64,000 nucleotides of DNA from Paucidesulfovibrio sp036541255 (GTDB lineage: Bacteria > Desulfobacterota > Desulfovibrionia > Desulfovibrionales > Desulfovibrionaceae), in contig JAZHDD010000048.1 in assembly GCA_036541255.1 (NCBI GenBank), positions 1-64,000 on the forward strand, given 5' to 3'. The notes beneath the pieces were generated by a model, which was given only the letters and a program-made list of their open reading frames with translations, was not told where the DNA came from and searched no databases. Shown piece by piece: positions 51,357 through 59,436 of the stretch. The translations under genes and the position numbers were made by a program. The stretch's first letter is position 1. Each line of letters starts with the position of its first letter.

Positions 51357-52724
51357 ATGTCAGGTCTGCGCGGCTTTCTGGTGGCCGGAACCTCTTCCGG
51401 CTGCGGCAAGACTTCGGTGAGCCTCGGGCTGATGGCCGCCCTGGCCGGGCGCGGTCTGGACGTGCGTCCCTTCAAGGCAGGGCCGGACTTTATCGATCCC
51501 GGACACCATGCCGCGGCCTTGGGCCGCATCTCCCACAACCTGGACGGCTGGATGCTTTCGCGCCGCGGCGTGCGGGAGATTTTTGCGCGGTACGCCTCGG
51601 GCGGCGACGTGGCCCTGGTCGAGGGCGTCATGGGGCTTTTTGACGGCGCGTCGGGCCGCGACGATTCCGGGTCCACGGCGCAACTCGCCAAATGGCTGGG
51701 CCTGCCCGTTGTGCTGGTGCTGGACGCGCGTTCCATGGCCCGGTCCATTGCGGCCCTGGCTGCAGGGTTCGTGCGCTTCGATCCGGATATTTGTTTTGCC
51801 GGACTGGTGCTCAACCGCGTGGGCAGCCCCGCGCACGAGCAATTGCTGCGCGAAGCCCTGGAGGCCGTTCCCGAGGTGCCGTTGCTGGGCTGCCTGCGGC
51901 GTGATGCGGACCTGGAACTGCCGTCGCGCCATCTGGGTCTGGTTTCCCCCGAGGAATCCGGGGCCGGGGCAGCGTGCTACGCCCGTCTGGGGCAATGGGT
52001 GGAGCAGGGCTTGAGTCTGGACAAATTATTGCGGAGTTTGTCCGGGCATGATTCGGCAATGCCCCAGGACCGTCCCGGCGCAAAGACTGTCGTGCGTCTG
52101 GGCGTGGCCCGGGATGCGGCCTTTTCTTTTTGTTATGTCGAGAATCTGCGTCTGCTGGAAGCGGCCGGTGCGAAGCTTCATTTCTTTTCCCCTCTGGAGG
52201 ATGGCGGGTTGCCGCCGGACCTGGACGGGCTGTATCTGCCCGGCGGCTACCCCGAGCTGCATGCGCAGCGGCTGGCGGCCAATGAGACCATGCGGGCCTC
52301 GGTGCGCGCCTTTTGCGCGTCCGGGCGGCCGGTCTATGCGGAATGCGGGGGTTTTCTCTATCTGCTTTCGGATCTGCGCGACCAGCAGGGACGCGATTGG
52401 GACATGTGTGGCGTGTATCCGGGCCGGGCGCGCATGCGCGAGCGTTTTGCGGCCTTAGGCTATCGCGAGGTGCGCACTCTGGTTCCCACGTTGCTGGGGC
52501 CGGCGGGCAGCGTGGCGCGCGGTCACGAGTTCCATTATTCCGAGCTGGAGGGAGCGCCCGGCGGGCAGGCTGTCTACGCCGTGTCCGGCAGGACAGGGCA
52601 GGCTGTGGACGTTTCGGGGTTTGCCTTGGGCAACGTGCTTGGTTCCTACATCCACCTGCATCTGGGGTCCAATCCTGCCTTGGCCGAACACCTGATACGC
52701 GCCTGCGCCATTGGCCGTTCTTGA
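51357..52724 (+). CDS. cbiA: Cobyrinate a,c-diamide synthase
   Basis: Amidates the a and c carboxylates of cobyrinic acid using glutamine and ATP in corrinoid synthesis. Sulfate reducers need corrinoids for methyl transfer and other reactions. It has 455 residues. The N-terminal P-loop synthetase domain has 'VAGTSSGCGKTSVSLGLM', 'FKAGPDFIDPGHH' and 'EGVMGLFDG'. The C-terminal class I glutaminase domain has the nucleophile Cys in 'YAECGGFLYL' and a late His in 'GHEFHYSE'. It starts 7 bp after the TPR gene with a weak Shine-Dalgarno, so it may be translated by coupling. No other cobalamin genes are in the window, and no cobalamin riboswitch is seen. Confidence 0.95.
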   Translation: MSGLRGFLVAGTSSGCGKTSVSLGLMAALAGRGLDVRPFKAGPDFIDPGHHAAALGRISHNLDGWMLSRRGVREIFARYASGGDVALVEGVMGLFDGASGRDDSGSTAQLAKWLGLPVVLVLDARSMARSIAALAAGFVRFDPDICFAGLVLNRVGSPAHEQLLREALEAVPEVPLLGCLRRDADLELPSRHLGLVSPEESGAGAACYARLGQWVEQGLSLDKLLRSLSGHDSAMPQDRPGAKTVVRLGVARDAAFSFCYVENLRLLEAAGAKLHFFSPLEDGGLPPDLDGLYLPGGYPELHAQRLAANETMRASVRAFCASGRPVYAECGGFLYLLSDLRDQQGRDWDMCGVYPGRARMRERFAALGYREVRTLVPTLLGPAGSVARGHEFHYSELEGAPGGQAVYAVSGRTGQAVDVSGFALGNVLGSYIHLHLGSNPALAEHLIRACAIGRS

Positions 52725-52727
52725 AAT

Positions 52728-52786
52728 CCCCCGGTAGGATGGGGGCGACTCCCGCTGAATACCCCCACCAGTTGGGGTAATCCCCC
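52728..52786 (+). promoter_or_regulatory. Alternating C5/G5 tracts after cbiA
   Basis: CCCCC (52728-52732), GGGGG (52741-52745), CCCCC (52762-52766), GGGG (52774-52777) and CCCCC (52782-52786) can pair in mutually exclusive ways, for example as a hairpin around 52760-52780 (TACCCCC...GGGGTA). There is no T-run. This could be an attenuator-like leader for the small gene at 52836 or an operator. Confidence 0.35.
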
Positions 52787-52787
52787 A

Positions 52788-52815
52788 TTGTCCAATTGTA
52801 TTCGCATGTTATGGC
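52788..52815 (+). promoter_or_regulatory. Candidate promoter of the Cys-rich miniprotein gene
   Basis: TTGTCC (52788-52793) and TATGGC (52810-52815) with a 16-bp spacer, about 20 bases before the ATG at 52836. Confidence 0.35.
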
Positions 52816-52835
52816 GACACAAAAGGGAGGTCGCC

Positions 52836-53027
52836 ATGTGTCCGCTTCATACGGAATGCCCTTTCTACCGGAGTAACAGGAACAGCCCCCGCGAACATGT
52901 CCGCAAGGCCATCCGCAAGTATTGCCATGGTAATGCCGAAGGCTGCGCCCAGCGTCGGGCCAAAGAAAGTTACGACACCTTCCTGGCCATGAACCAGACG
53001 CCGGAAGGAACCTGCCTTTCGCTCTAG
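52836..53027 (+). CDS. Cys-rich small protein
   Basis: Product of 63 residues, strongly basic, with Cys at about 2, 8, 30, 37 and 60 ('MCPLHTECPFYR', 'KYCHGNAEGCAQR'). Four of these, with His5 and His31, could bind a metal or Fe-S cluster. AAGGGAGG sits five bases before the start. I know no function. A second, unrelated-looking Cys-rich miniprotein is encoded at 55153. It lies between cbiA and the convergent RDD gene and seems to be transcribed alone. Confidence 0.75.
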   Translation: MCPLHTECPFYRSNRNSPREHVRKAIRKYCHGNAEGCAQRRAKESYDTFLAMNQTPEGTCLSL

Positions 53028-53071
53028 TGCTGCGGGTTGAGAGTGCGTGAAGGGCTGGGCTCGAATCCGGT

Positions 53072-53767
53072 TCAGCCCTGGGTGCTTTCGCCTTCTTCGC
53101 GGCCGACCACAAGACTGCCCGATAGGATGTCGTGCAGCCCTTGCCTGCGTCGGGTGAACAGGATCATGGCGTATCCGGCCAGCAGCGTGATAAACGACAA
53201 TATCTTGCAGAAATGCCGTGCCGTGGCCCGAAGGAACGTGGGGCGAAGGCCGAGATAGTCCGTGACCTTGATGCCCAGAACCAGCTTGCCGGGCGTGGCT
53301 TGGATGGGCGAACTCTCCATTCCCGCGAAATACAGCCAGTTGAGCAGGAAAAACACCGTGTTGGCCAGGCTGGACTGGTCCTCGATGTTGGCTGACGTAA
53401 ACAGGGAGAGCAGATACGTCAGGAAAAACACGCCTGCGCACACGATGAGCACATCCAGGATGAACGCGCCCAGGCGTTGCAGAGGCAGAGCGTAGCCGCC
53501 CTTGGGAATCCAGGTATAGGCTTCGGCTCCGGGAACAAGGATCAGCGGGACCTGGCTGGACACGGTTTTTTTCGGCTTGGCGCCCTGGTTCGTAAAGGTG
53601 AACTCTCGTCCGGGTTCCTGGCCTGCACCAAGCTGTTCCTGCCGTTTGCCGCGCGATGCGGCTGTCTCACCTTCCCGCGCGATTTCCACTTCAGGCAATT
53701 CATGGCCGCACTGGACGCAGTATGGGGCCTCATCCGGCATCTGTGCCTTGCATTTGGGGCAGATCAT
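53072..53767 (-). CDS. RDD-family membrane protein with zinc ribbon
   Basis: Product of 231 residues. A zinc ribbon opens the protein ('MICPKCKAQMPDEAPYCVQCGHEL'), followed by a polar linker (about 25-85) and the RDD domain with three membrane helices (about 95-120, 128-150 and 185-205). It includes the characteristic 'QRLGAFILDVLIV' (Arg-x-x-Ala/Gly-x-x-x-Asp) and 'TPGKLVLGIKV'. RDD proteins are often proposed to transport ions or small solutes, but the function of this one is unknown. It is divergent from dinB. The Shine-Dalgarno is weak. Confidence 0.88.
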   Translation of the reverse strand: MICPKCKAQMPDEAPYCVQCGHELPEVEIAREGETAASRGKRQEQLGAGQEPGREFTFTNQGAKPKKTVSSQVPLILVPGAEAYTWIPKGGYALPLQRLGAFILDVLIVCAGVFFLTYLLSLFTSANIEDQSSLANTVFFLLNWLYFAGMESSPIQATPGKLVLGIKVTDYLGLRPTFLRATARHFCKILSFITLLAGYAMILFTRRRQGLHDILSGSLVVGREEGESTQG

Positions 53768-53827
53768 GGGCGTTCCTCAACTTGGTGGTAGGGAGCTGGC
53801 CGCGTTTTGCAGCGTCCGCGTGCAGGG

Positions 53828-53856
53828 TAGTCCGCAGTCGCGGAAAAGTCTATACT
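53828..53856 (+). promoter_or_regulatory. Candidate promoter of dinB
   Basis: TAGTCC (53828-53833) and a good TATACT -10 (53851-53856) with a 17-bp spacer, 35 bases before the dinB start. No SOS-type operator could be confirmed by eye. Confidence 0.45.
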
Positions 53857-53891
53857 CTCCCGGTGTCGGGCGTTTCGACGCAGGGGGAGGC

Positions 53892-55064
53892 ATGACCGGA
53901 TCAACCTGGATTCTGCATATCGACATGGATGCGTTTTACGCCTCGGTGGAGCAGCTGGACAATCCGGAACTGCGGGGCAAGCCCGTGGCCGTGGGCGGCT
54001 CCAGCGAGCGGGGGGTGATCTCTGCCGCGTCCTATGAAATACGCAAATACGGCGTGCGTTCGGCCATGCCCGCGGTCACGGCGAAAAGGCTTTGCCCCCA
54101 CGGCATCTATCTGCCCGTGCGCATGGCGCGCTTCAAGGAAGTTTCCCGCCTGGTCATGGGCGCGTTGCAGGAATTCTCCCCCCTGGTGGAGCAGGCGTCG
54201 GTGGACGAGGCCTATCTCGACGCCACAGGCCTGGAGCGTCTTTTCGGGCCGGTGGAACAACTGGCCGAGTCCATCCGCACGCGGGTTCGCGAGGTCACGG
54301 GCGGGCTGACCTGCTCGGTGGGTGCTGCTCCGGTGCGTTTTCTGGCCAAGATCGCCTCGGACCGCAACAAGCCGGACGGCGTGTTCGTTCTCAGGCCCGG
54401 AGAGGTGGCTGCATTCCTGGCCGAATTGCCTGTGGGCCGCATCCCGGGCGTGGGTGCTCGCGGCGTGGAGACGCTCAAGCGCTGGGGCGTGCGCACGGCC
54501 GGGGATGTGTTGCGCCATTCGCGTGAGTTTTGGCGGGACAAGCTGGGCAAGTGGGGGCCGGAGTTGCATGACCGCTGCCGGGGCATTGATCCGCGCGGCG
54601 TGGTGCCGTTCGCGCCGCCCAAATCCAGCAGCGCAGAGAACACCTTTGAAAAAGACACATTGGACCGGGACGTGCTGCGGCGCTGGCTCCTTGCCCAGTC
54701 CGAGCGGGTCGGATCGGACTTGCGCAGGCATGGCCTGCGCGGCCGCACCGTGACCCTGAAGGCCAAGTACGCTGACTTCCGGCAGGTTACGCGTAGCCGC
54801 AGCCTGGAACGGCGCACCAGCGACACGGACGTGATCTTCCGCACGGCGGTGCAGCTCCTGGAGGAGCTGAACCCGCGCGTTGCCCTGCGGCTCATAGGCG
54901 TGGGCGTTTCCGGGTTCGAGGCCCGCCAGGAGCTGCTCTCTCTGTTGGATGATGGGCCGGACCCGCGTCCGGACGAGCTGCTCAAGGCCGTGGACAAGGT
55001 GCGGGAAAAGTTCGGTCCCGGCGCGATCAAGCGCGGCGACCTGTTGGAATTCAAACGCGGTTAG
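53892..55064 (+). CDS. dinB: DNA polymerase IV (Y-family)
   Basis: Translesion DNA polymerase of 390 residues that bypasses damaged template bases with low fidelity. Catalytic residues: Asp in 'LHIDMDAFYASVEQ', and Asp-Glu in 'QASVDEAYLDATG'. 'GLTCSVGAAPVRFLAKIASDRNKPDG' is typical, and the HhH region ('GRIPGVGARGVETLKRWGVRTAGD') and little-finger domain follow. 'QELLSLL' at about 355 could be a sliding-clamp-binding motif (inference). The ATG at 53892 is preceded by a G-rich Shine-Dalgarno. An open frame runs further upstream, but the Y-family N-terminus starts here. Confidence 0.96.
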   Translation: MTGSTWILHIDMDAFYASVEQLDNPELRGKPVAVGGSSERGVISAASYEIRKYGVRSAMPAVTAKRLCPHGIYLPVRMARFKEVSRLVMGALQEFSPLVEQASVDEAYLDATGLERLFGPVEQLAESIRTRVREVTGGLTCSVGAAPVRFLAKIASDRNKPDGVFVLRPGEVAAFLAELPVGRIPGVGARGVETLKRWGVRTAGDVLRHSREFWRDKLGKWGPELHDRCRGIDPRGVVPFAPPKSSSAENTFEKDTLDRDVLRRWLLAQSERVGSDLRRHGLRGRTVTLKAKYADFRQVTRSRSLERRTSDTDVIFRTAVQLLEELNPRVALRLIGVGVSGFEARQELLSLLDDGPDPRPDELLKAVDKVREKFGPGAIKRGDLLEFKRG

Positions 55065-55152
55065 GCTCGGCAGGCCTTGCAAAACAGGACACCGGCGCAT
55101 AGCATGACCAGCGGAACGGCCCGGCCGGCCGCAAAAAGCAGGGGAGGCGACC

Positions 55153-55338
55153 ATGTTGCTTGAAGAAAAAGAAGCCAAGTTCAAATACTGTCCGCTGCTC
55201 AAGACCAGCGACGACAAGATGAAATTTTGCCAGGGGGCCATGTGCATGATGTGGCGCTGGGGTGAGGGCGGCAAGGCCGAAGGGCTGGGCTGGTGCGGCC
55301 TGTCGTGCGCGCCGTTGGCCGTGAAGGCCGCTTCCTGA
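55153..55338 (+). CDS. Second Cys-rich small protein
   Basis: Product of 61 residues with Cys at about 13, 26, 31, 48 and 52 ('KYCPLLKT', 'FCQGAMCMMWRWG', 'WCGLSCAPL'). The CxxxxC and CxxxC spacing suggests metal or Fe-S binding. GGGAGG lies six bases upstream of the ATG. It ends 13 bp before fliJ and could be the first gene of the flagellar unit, or simply a neighbour. Function unknown; it shares no clear similarity with the miniprotein at 52836. Confidence 0.72.
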   Translation: MLLEEKEAKFKYCPLLKTSDDKMKFCQGAMCMMWRWGEGGKAEGLGWCGLSCAPLAVKAAS

Positions 55339-55351
55339 TACGGCGGAGCTG

Positions 55352-55792
55352 ATGGGCAAACCGTTTCAGTTCCGGTTGCAGCGCGTCCTGGATTACCGGG
55401 GACAGCTGGAAGACCGGGCCAAACAGGCTCTGGCCCAGGCCCAGGCCGCCCATGATGCGCAGCAGCAGGTCGTGAACGGGCTGCTTGAGCGTCTGGAGCA
55501 GCTTCAGGCCGAAGAATCGAGCCAAAAGGCGGACATCAACCAGATGTGGCTGCGGCGGCAGTACAAGCAGGCCCTGGAGCGGGATTTGCTGGACGCCAAA
55601 AGCCACCTCGGGAAGTTGGCCCTCAATTTGCAAAGATGCCGCCAGGATGCGGTCAGGAAGTCAAAAAACCGCAAGCTGCTCGATAAACTCAAAGAACAAC
55701 AGGCCGTCAAGCACCATGATGAAGAACAGCTCAGGGAAGAGAAAGAAAACGACGAAATGGCAGCGCTTCGTTTCCGGCGTGAAGATCTCTAG
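55352..55792 (+). CDS. fliJ: Flagellar export protein FliJ
   Basis: Cytoplasmic coiled-coil protein of 146 residues. FliJ links the FliI ATPase to the export gate FlhA and escorts chaperones during flagellar assembly. The sequence shows the FliJ opening 'PFQFRLQRVLDYRGQLED' and continuous heptad-rich helix with many Gln, Glu, Lys and Arg to the end. It is the first flagellar gene of the fliJ-motE-truA-fliD-like unit. The last 77 bases overlap motE in another frame. fliI and other export genes are outside the window. Confidence 0.9.
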   Translation: MGKPFQFRLQRVLDYRGQLEDRAKQALAQAQAAHDAQQQVVNGLLERLEQLQAEESSQKADINQMWLRRQYKQALERDLLDAKSHLGKLALNLQRCRQDAVRKSKNRKLLDKLKEQQAVKHHDEEQLREEKENDEMAALRFRREDL

Positions 55793-56444
55793 AATCCTCT
55801 GGGGGCTCGCCTTGCTGGCCCTGTTCAAGCTGAGCCTTCTGGGCGCGCTTGGACTGGGCGGCCTGACCGGGCTGAACGGGACGGCGGACAGCGCAACAGA
55901 AGCCGCTCTTTCGCCTGCGGTGCAGGCCGTACAGGTCGTGGCTCAGAGCGCGGCCCCTTCCGAGGCGCTCGCCGCCACGGATGCCCTGGCCCAGGACAAG
56001 GCCGCGGACAATGCCCAGGACAAGGCTGCTGACGCCGCGGCTGAAGCGCCTGCCCCCGAGGGCGTGGACCCTGTGGACTGGAAGGTGCTCAAACAGCGCG
56101 AAGAGGAACTGACGGCCAAGGAACGTTCCCTGCGCGAGCTGGAAGCCAATCTCCGGGAGGAGATCGGCCGCCTGGAAAAGCTCAAGGGCCAGCTGGACGC
56201 GCTGCTCAAGGAAGTCAAGGATGTCGAGGATGAGCGGCTGCAGAAGCTGATCAAGGCCTACGCCAACATGAAGGCCAAACAGGCCGCTGCGGTCCTGGAA
56301 ACCATGGATCTGGACCTTGCCGTCAAGATTCTGGCGGGATTGCAGGGACGTCAGGCCGGTGAAGTGCTCAGCTTCATCGAGACGCGCAAGGCCGCGCAAC
56401 TTTCCGAAGCCCTGACCAACCTTCGGGCCCCGTTCGATCCCTGA
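55716..56444 (+). CDS. motE: MotE-family flagellar motor protein
   Basis: Product of about 242 residues. A basic N-terminus (KRKKTTKWQR) precedes one membrane helix (about 28-48), so the bulk lies in the periplasm. An Ala/Asp-rich linker leads to a coiled coil (about 110-175, 'KQREEELTAKERSLRELEANLREE'), then a C-terminal MgtE_N-like helical domain ('AVLETMDLDLAVKILAGLQGRQAGEVL'). This matches the MotE/FlbB layout of proteins that organise stator parts around the motor. The start is inside fliJ (77-bp overlap) without a clear Shine-Dalgarno, so 55716 is an estimate. truA overlaps its stop (TGATG). Confidence 0.85.
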   Translation: MMKNSSGKRKKTTKWQRFVSGVKISRILWGLALLALFKLSLLGALGLGGLTGLNGTADSATEAALSPAVQAVQVVAQSAAPSEALAATDALAQDKAADNAQDKAADAAAEAPAPEGVDPVDWKVLKQREEELTAKERSLRELEANLREEIGRLEKLKGQLDALLKEVKDVEDERLQKLIKAYANMKAKQAAAVLETMDLDLAVKILAGLQGRQAGEVLSFIETRKAAQLSEALTNLRAPFDP

Positions 56445-57256
56445 TGCCCCGCGTCAAACTGACACTGGCCTATCACGGCGCAGGGTTCGTGGGCTGGCAA
56501 TACCAGGAAAACGGACTCAGCGTTCAGGAAACCGTGGAACGTGCGCTCGCCCCTCTGCTCGGTGCGGAAGGGGCGGGCGTCCGCGTTCACGGCTCGGGCC
56601 GCACGGACAGCGGCGTTCATGCCGTGGGGCAGGTGGCCCATTTTGATGCGCCGGAAACGCGGCGCGGCTTTCCCTGGCAACGCGCCCTGAATTCCCGGCT
56701 TCCGCGCACGGTTTGCGTGGTGGAGGCCGAGGAGGTGGCCGACGATTTTCACGCCCGCTTTGATGTCCTGCGCAAAACTTATGCCTACACGCTCTGGCTC
56801 GAACGGCGCTACGTTCATCCCCAGCGCCGCGAGTTCGTCTGGGATTGCGGCCCGTTGGACCTCGCCGCCATGGATGAGGCCGCGCTTTATTTTTTGGGCG
56901 AGCACGATTTTGCCGCGTTCCGCAATGCCGGTGGCGACACGCAGGGCACGGTGCGGGAAATCCTGACATTGGAGCGCGGGCCGGGCCATTCGCCGCTGGA
57001 ATGCGTCTGGCGCGTCACGGCCACGGGTTTCCTCAAGCAGATGGTGCGCAACATAGTGGGCTGCCTGGTGGCCGTGGGCCAAGGTAAAGTCCGACCCGAT
57101 TTCGTCCGATCACTCTTGGACGAAGGGGACAGAACCTTGGCGCCGCAAACCGCTCCGGCGCGGGGCCTCTGTCTGGAGCGGGTCGAGTATCCGCCGTCCC
57201 CTTCGGGAGGATCGGCACGTGACGAGCATCAAATGGGGTCCGAGCAGCCTGATTGA
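56444..57256 (+). CDS. truA: tRNA pseudouridine(38-40) synthase
   Basis: Converts uridine to pseudouridine at positions 38-40 of tRNA anticodon arms. The 270 residues show the catalytic Asp in 'GSGRTDSGVHAVGQVAHF', plus 'RALNSRLP', 'FHARFDVLRKTYAY' and 'GFLKQMVRNIVGCLVAVGQGK'. The C-terminus is about 20 residues longer than needed and overlaps the next gene by 38 bases. A housekeeping tRNA enzyme thus sits inside a flagellar operon, coupled to motE upstream (TGATG) and to the FliD-like gene downstream. Confidence 0.96.
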   Translation: MPRVKLTLAYHGAGFVGWQYQENGLSVQETVERALAPLLGAEGAGVRVHGSGRTDSGVHAVGQVAHFDAPETRRGFPWQRALNSRLPRTVCVVEAEEVADDFHARFDVLRKTYAYTLWLERRYVHPQRREFVWDCGPLDLAAMDEAALYFLGEHDFAAFRNAGGDTQGTVREILTLERGPGHSPLECVWRVTATGFLKQMVRNIVGCLVAVGQGKVRPDFVRSLLDEGDRTLAPQTAPARGLCLERVEYPPSPSGGSARDEHQMGSEQPD

Positions 57257-58985
57257 CGGCTTCGGCTTTGGGATCGAGCCGGCAACCAGTGCTGGAGATC
57301 GCGAACAGGGCTCGCTGCCCGGCATCAAAAGTGCCCGGGAACGCGGCGAGGAATACCAGCGTTCGCGCACGACCCTGACCTTGCGCCGGGGCGGGGATGC
57401 CTTGGCCGACGGACTTGCGGCCCGTGTGGAACGGCTCACCAATGCGGTTGTCGCCTTTTCCTGGCCTGACGCGGCACAGGACCGGACCGTGGCTCGCAAT
57501 CCCGATCTGGCGGGCAAGGCCTTTGGGCTGCTTGCGGACAACCCTTCCCCCTACCACAAATACTTTTCTCGCGGATTGGAAAAGCAGCAGGCCGTGTCTC
57601 TGGACGCGGGCGAATACGTTTTTGAGCTGCGGCACGGAAGCGACACCGATAGTCTGAGCCTGGACGTGGAAGCGGATTGGACCAACCAGGACCTGCTTCA
57701 GGCCGTGGCCGATGCCGTGAACCAGAGCGAGTTGCCCGTGCAGGCCGAACTTGTGGAGCAGTACGCTCCCGAGCATCACCAATACGGCCAGGTGGCCACG
57801 GGCCTGTCCCTTGCCCTGGGCGTGAACGCGTCCCTTGCGGAACAGGATGTGGGTCTGCGCGACACCTCCGGGCATCTGTTGGCTTCGCTGAACTTGCGCG
57901 AGACCGCCGTGCCTGTCGGCCCGGCAGCGATAGCACGCCGCGAACTCACGGGCCTGTCCACGTATTCGCCCTCGACCTTTGCTTCCAGCTCTTTTGATCC
58001 CAATGCCGCCGCGAGCCTGAGCGCGGGTGAGTACACGTTCGGTTACACGTTCGGTCCGCGTACCGGTACTTTTTCGGTCACGGTGGAGCAGGACGACACC
58101 TGGAGCATGGTCCTGAGAAGGTTCGCCAATTCCGCTGATTCGGCGCAGTCCGATTTCAGCGTGCGCGAAACCGATCGTTCCAGGCGTTCCGAGTTCCTGA
58201 CCGAAGAGCAGTGGGGCGATCTGGAAATGCAGGGCGTCGGCCTGGAAATCGTGGCCACACGGCCCAAGGTGGGAGAGCGGCTGAAGCTTTCCGGCGAGGA
58301 CGAGGACAGCGCTGCGGCCCTGGCCGTGCTCGGGCTGAACCGGACCGCCCGGCCCGGCGGGGATGCCCGTCTCGCAGTGGACGGCAGGGAGCGCACCCGA
58401 GCGCCCGGCATGTTCGCCGAAGACCAGGGGCGTGTGCTCGTGAGCCTGGAAGCGACATTTGGAGAGAGCCTGACCCTCTCTGTGGTCGAAACGTTACAGG
58501 AACTGACCGACGGTCTGAACGACATCACCCAGGCCTACAACGACCTGCGTTCCTGGCTGACGCCCAATGCCGGATATTTTGAGCCGGGACTGGCCGAGAA
58601 ATGGCGGGCCCCGCTGGCCGATCTGGCCACGGACCTCAAGGAGACGGGGTTGCGGGAGATGGGCGGCGAGGGCCTGCTCTGGTTCGAGCACGACGTGTTT
58701 TTTCGGGCCGTTGGATCGGCCCCCGACAACACGCGTGCCCTGCTGCTGGATGCGGAATTAGGGCTTTTGCCGCGTTGGGAAGCCCTGGGACGTGAAATGC
58801 TTGCCCAGCCTGCGACCCAGGCTCTGGCCGATGTTTCGGCCCTGCCCGACCCCTATCTGCCGGATCTCACTCCGCGGACGGAAGTGGAATTGGAGAAGAA
58901 AAGCAGGCTGTTGGATATTCTCGATGAACAGGCTCCGGATTTTTCCCTGCCCCTGGGCAAGGGATTGGTGGACCGTTCCGGATGA
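57219..58985 (+). CDS. FliD/hook-associated-like flagellar protein
   Basis: Product of 588 residues without a signal peptide, as expected for a substrate of the flagellar export system. Two copies of a beta-rich module are visible at about 127-181 and 267-320. Both begin 'SLxAGEY' and resemble flagellin hook-IN motifs. The C-terminal half (about 445-580) is helical, with 'TLQELTDGLNDITQAYNDLRSWL', as in the filament-cap protein FliD. I therefore call it a FliD-like or hook-associated protein with moderate confidence. The GTG start has GGGAGG eight bases upstream and lies inside truA. It is last in the flagellar unit. Export with a chaperone linked to FliJ is plausible. Confidence 0.72.
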   Translation: MTSIKWGPSSLIDGFGFGIEPATSAGDREQGSLPGIKSARERGEEYQRSRTTLTLRRGGDALADGLAARVERLTNAVVAFSWPDAAQDRTVARNPDLAGKAFGLLADNPSPYHKYFSRGLEKQQAVSLDAGEYVFELRHGSDTDSLSLDVEADWTNQDLLQAVADAVNQSELPVQAELVEQYAPEHHQYGQVATGLSLALGVNASLAEQDVGLRDTSGHLLASLNLRETAVPVGPAAIARRELTGLSTYSPSTFASSSFDPNAAASLSAGEYTFGYTFGPRTGTFSVTVEQDDTWSMVLRRFANSADSAQSDFSVRETDRSRRSEFLTEEQWGDLEMQGVGLEIVATRPKVGERLKLSGEDEDSAAALAVLGLNRTARPGGDARLAVDGRERTRAPGMFAEDQGRVLVSLEATFGESLTLSVVETLQELTDGLNDITQAYNDLRSWLTPNAGYFEPGLAEKWRAPLADLATDLKETGLREMGGEGLLWFEHDVFFRAVGSAPDNTRALLLDAELGLLPRWEALGREMLAQPATQALADVSALPDPYLPDLTPRTEVELEKKSRLLDILDEQAPDFSLPLGKGLVDRSG

Positions 58986-59146
58986 GAATGGGTCGTGACA
59001 AGGTGAATAATCCTCTTGCGTGAATACAAGGTATGGGATACTGGCGAAAACAGTGGGTTTTGCAAGGCTTGTCGTGGGCCGTGCCGCAGTGGCCTGTCCG
59101 CTGAAGCAAGCGATGTTTCAATTGTGAACTGATGCAGGAGGCAGAG

Positions 59147-59410
59147 ATGAAGTCCATTTACGTGGGGAACATTTCGTTCCGCGCCACGGAGGACGATGTG
59201 CGCGATCTGTTCGCCGCTTACGGCGAAGTGCACGAAGTGAAATTCGTCATGGATCGTGAGACCGGACGGTTTCGCGGTTTCGGATTCGTTCGTATGGACG
59301 ATAATCCGGCGCTTGAAGCCATCGAGGCTCTGGACGGCAAGGAAGTGCAGGGACGCGCGCTCAAGGTCAATGAGGCCAGGGAGCGCGAAGCCCGTCCGCC
59401 CCGTTACTAG
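59147..59410 (+). CDS. RRM-type RNA-binding protein
   Basis: Product of 87 residues that is almost entirely a single RNA-recognition motif. RNP2 is 'SIYVGNISF' and RNP1 is 'RGFGFVRM', with the aromatic residues that stack on RNA bases in place. A basic tail (REREARPPRY) follows. Such small RRM proteins in bacteria are thought to be RNA chaperones, sometimes induced by cold. Start fixed by GGAGG six bases upstream. A 161-bp leader separates it from the FliD-like gene, and a hairpin follows the stop. Confidence 0.95.
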   Translation: MKSIYVGNISFRATEDDVRDLFAAYGEVHEVKFVMDRETGRFRGFGFVRMDDNPALEAIEALDGKEVQGRALKVNEAREREARPPRY

Positions 59411-59436
59411 CCGGAGACGGTGTTACATTTTTACGG

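Noticed and set aside
53051..53081. Sequence with a 'TCGAATCC' core and flanking 7-bp arms that recalls a tRNA T-arm
   Set aside because: The remaining cloverleaf arms, acceptor stem and anticodon loop are absent; it is a simple hairpin overlapping the RDD gene stop.
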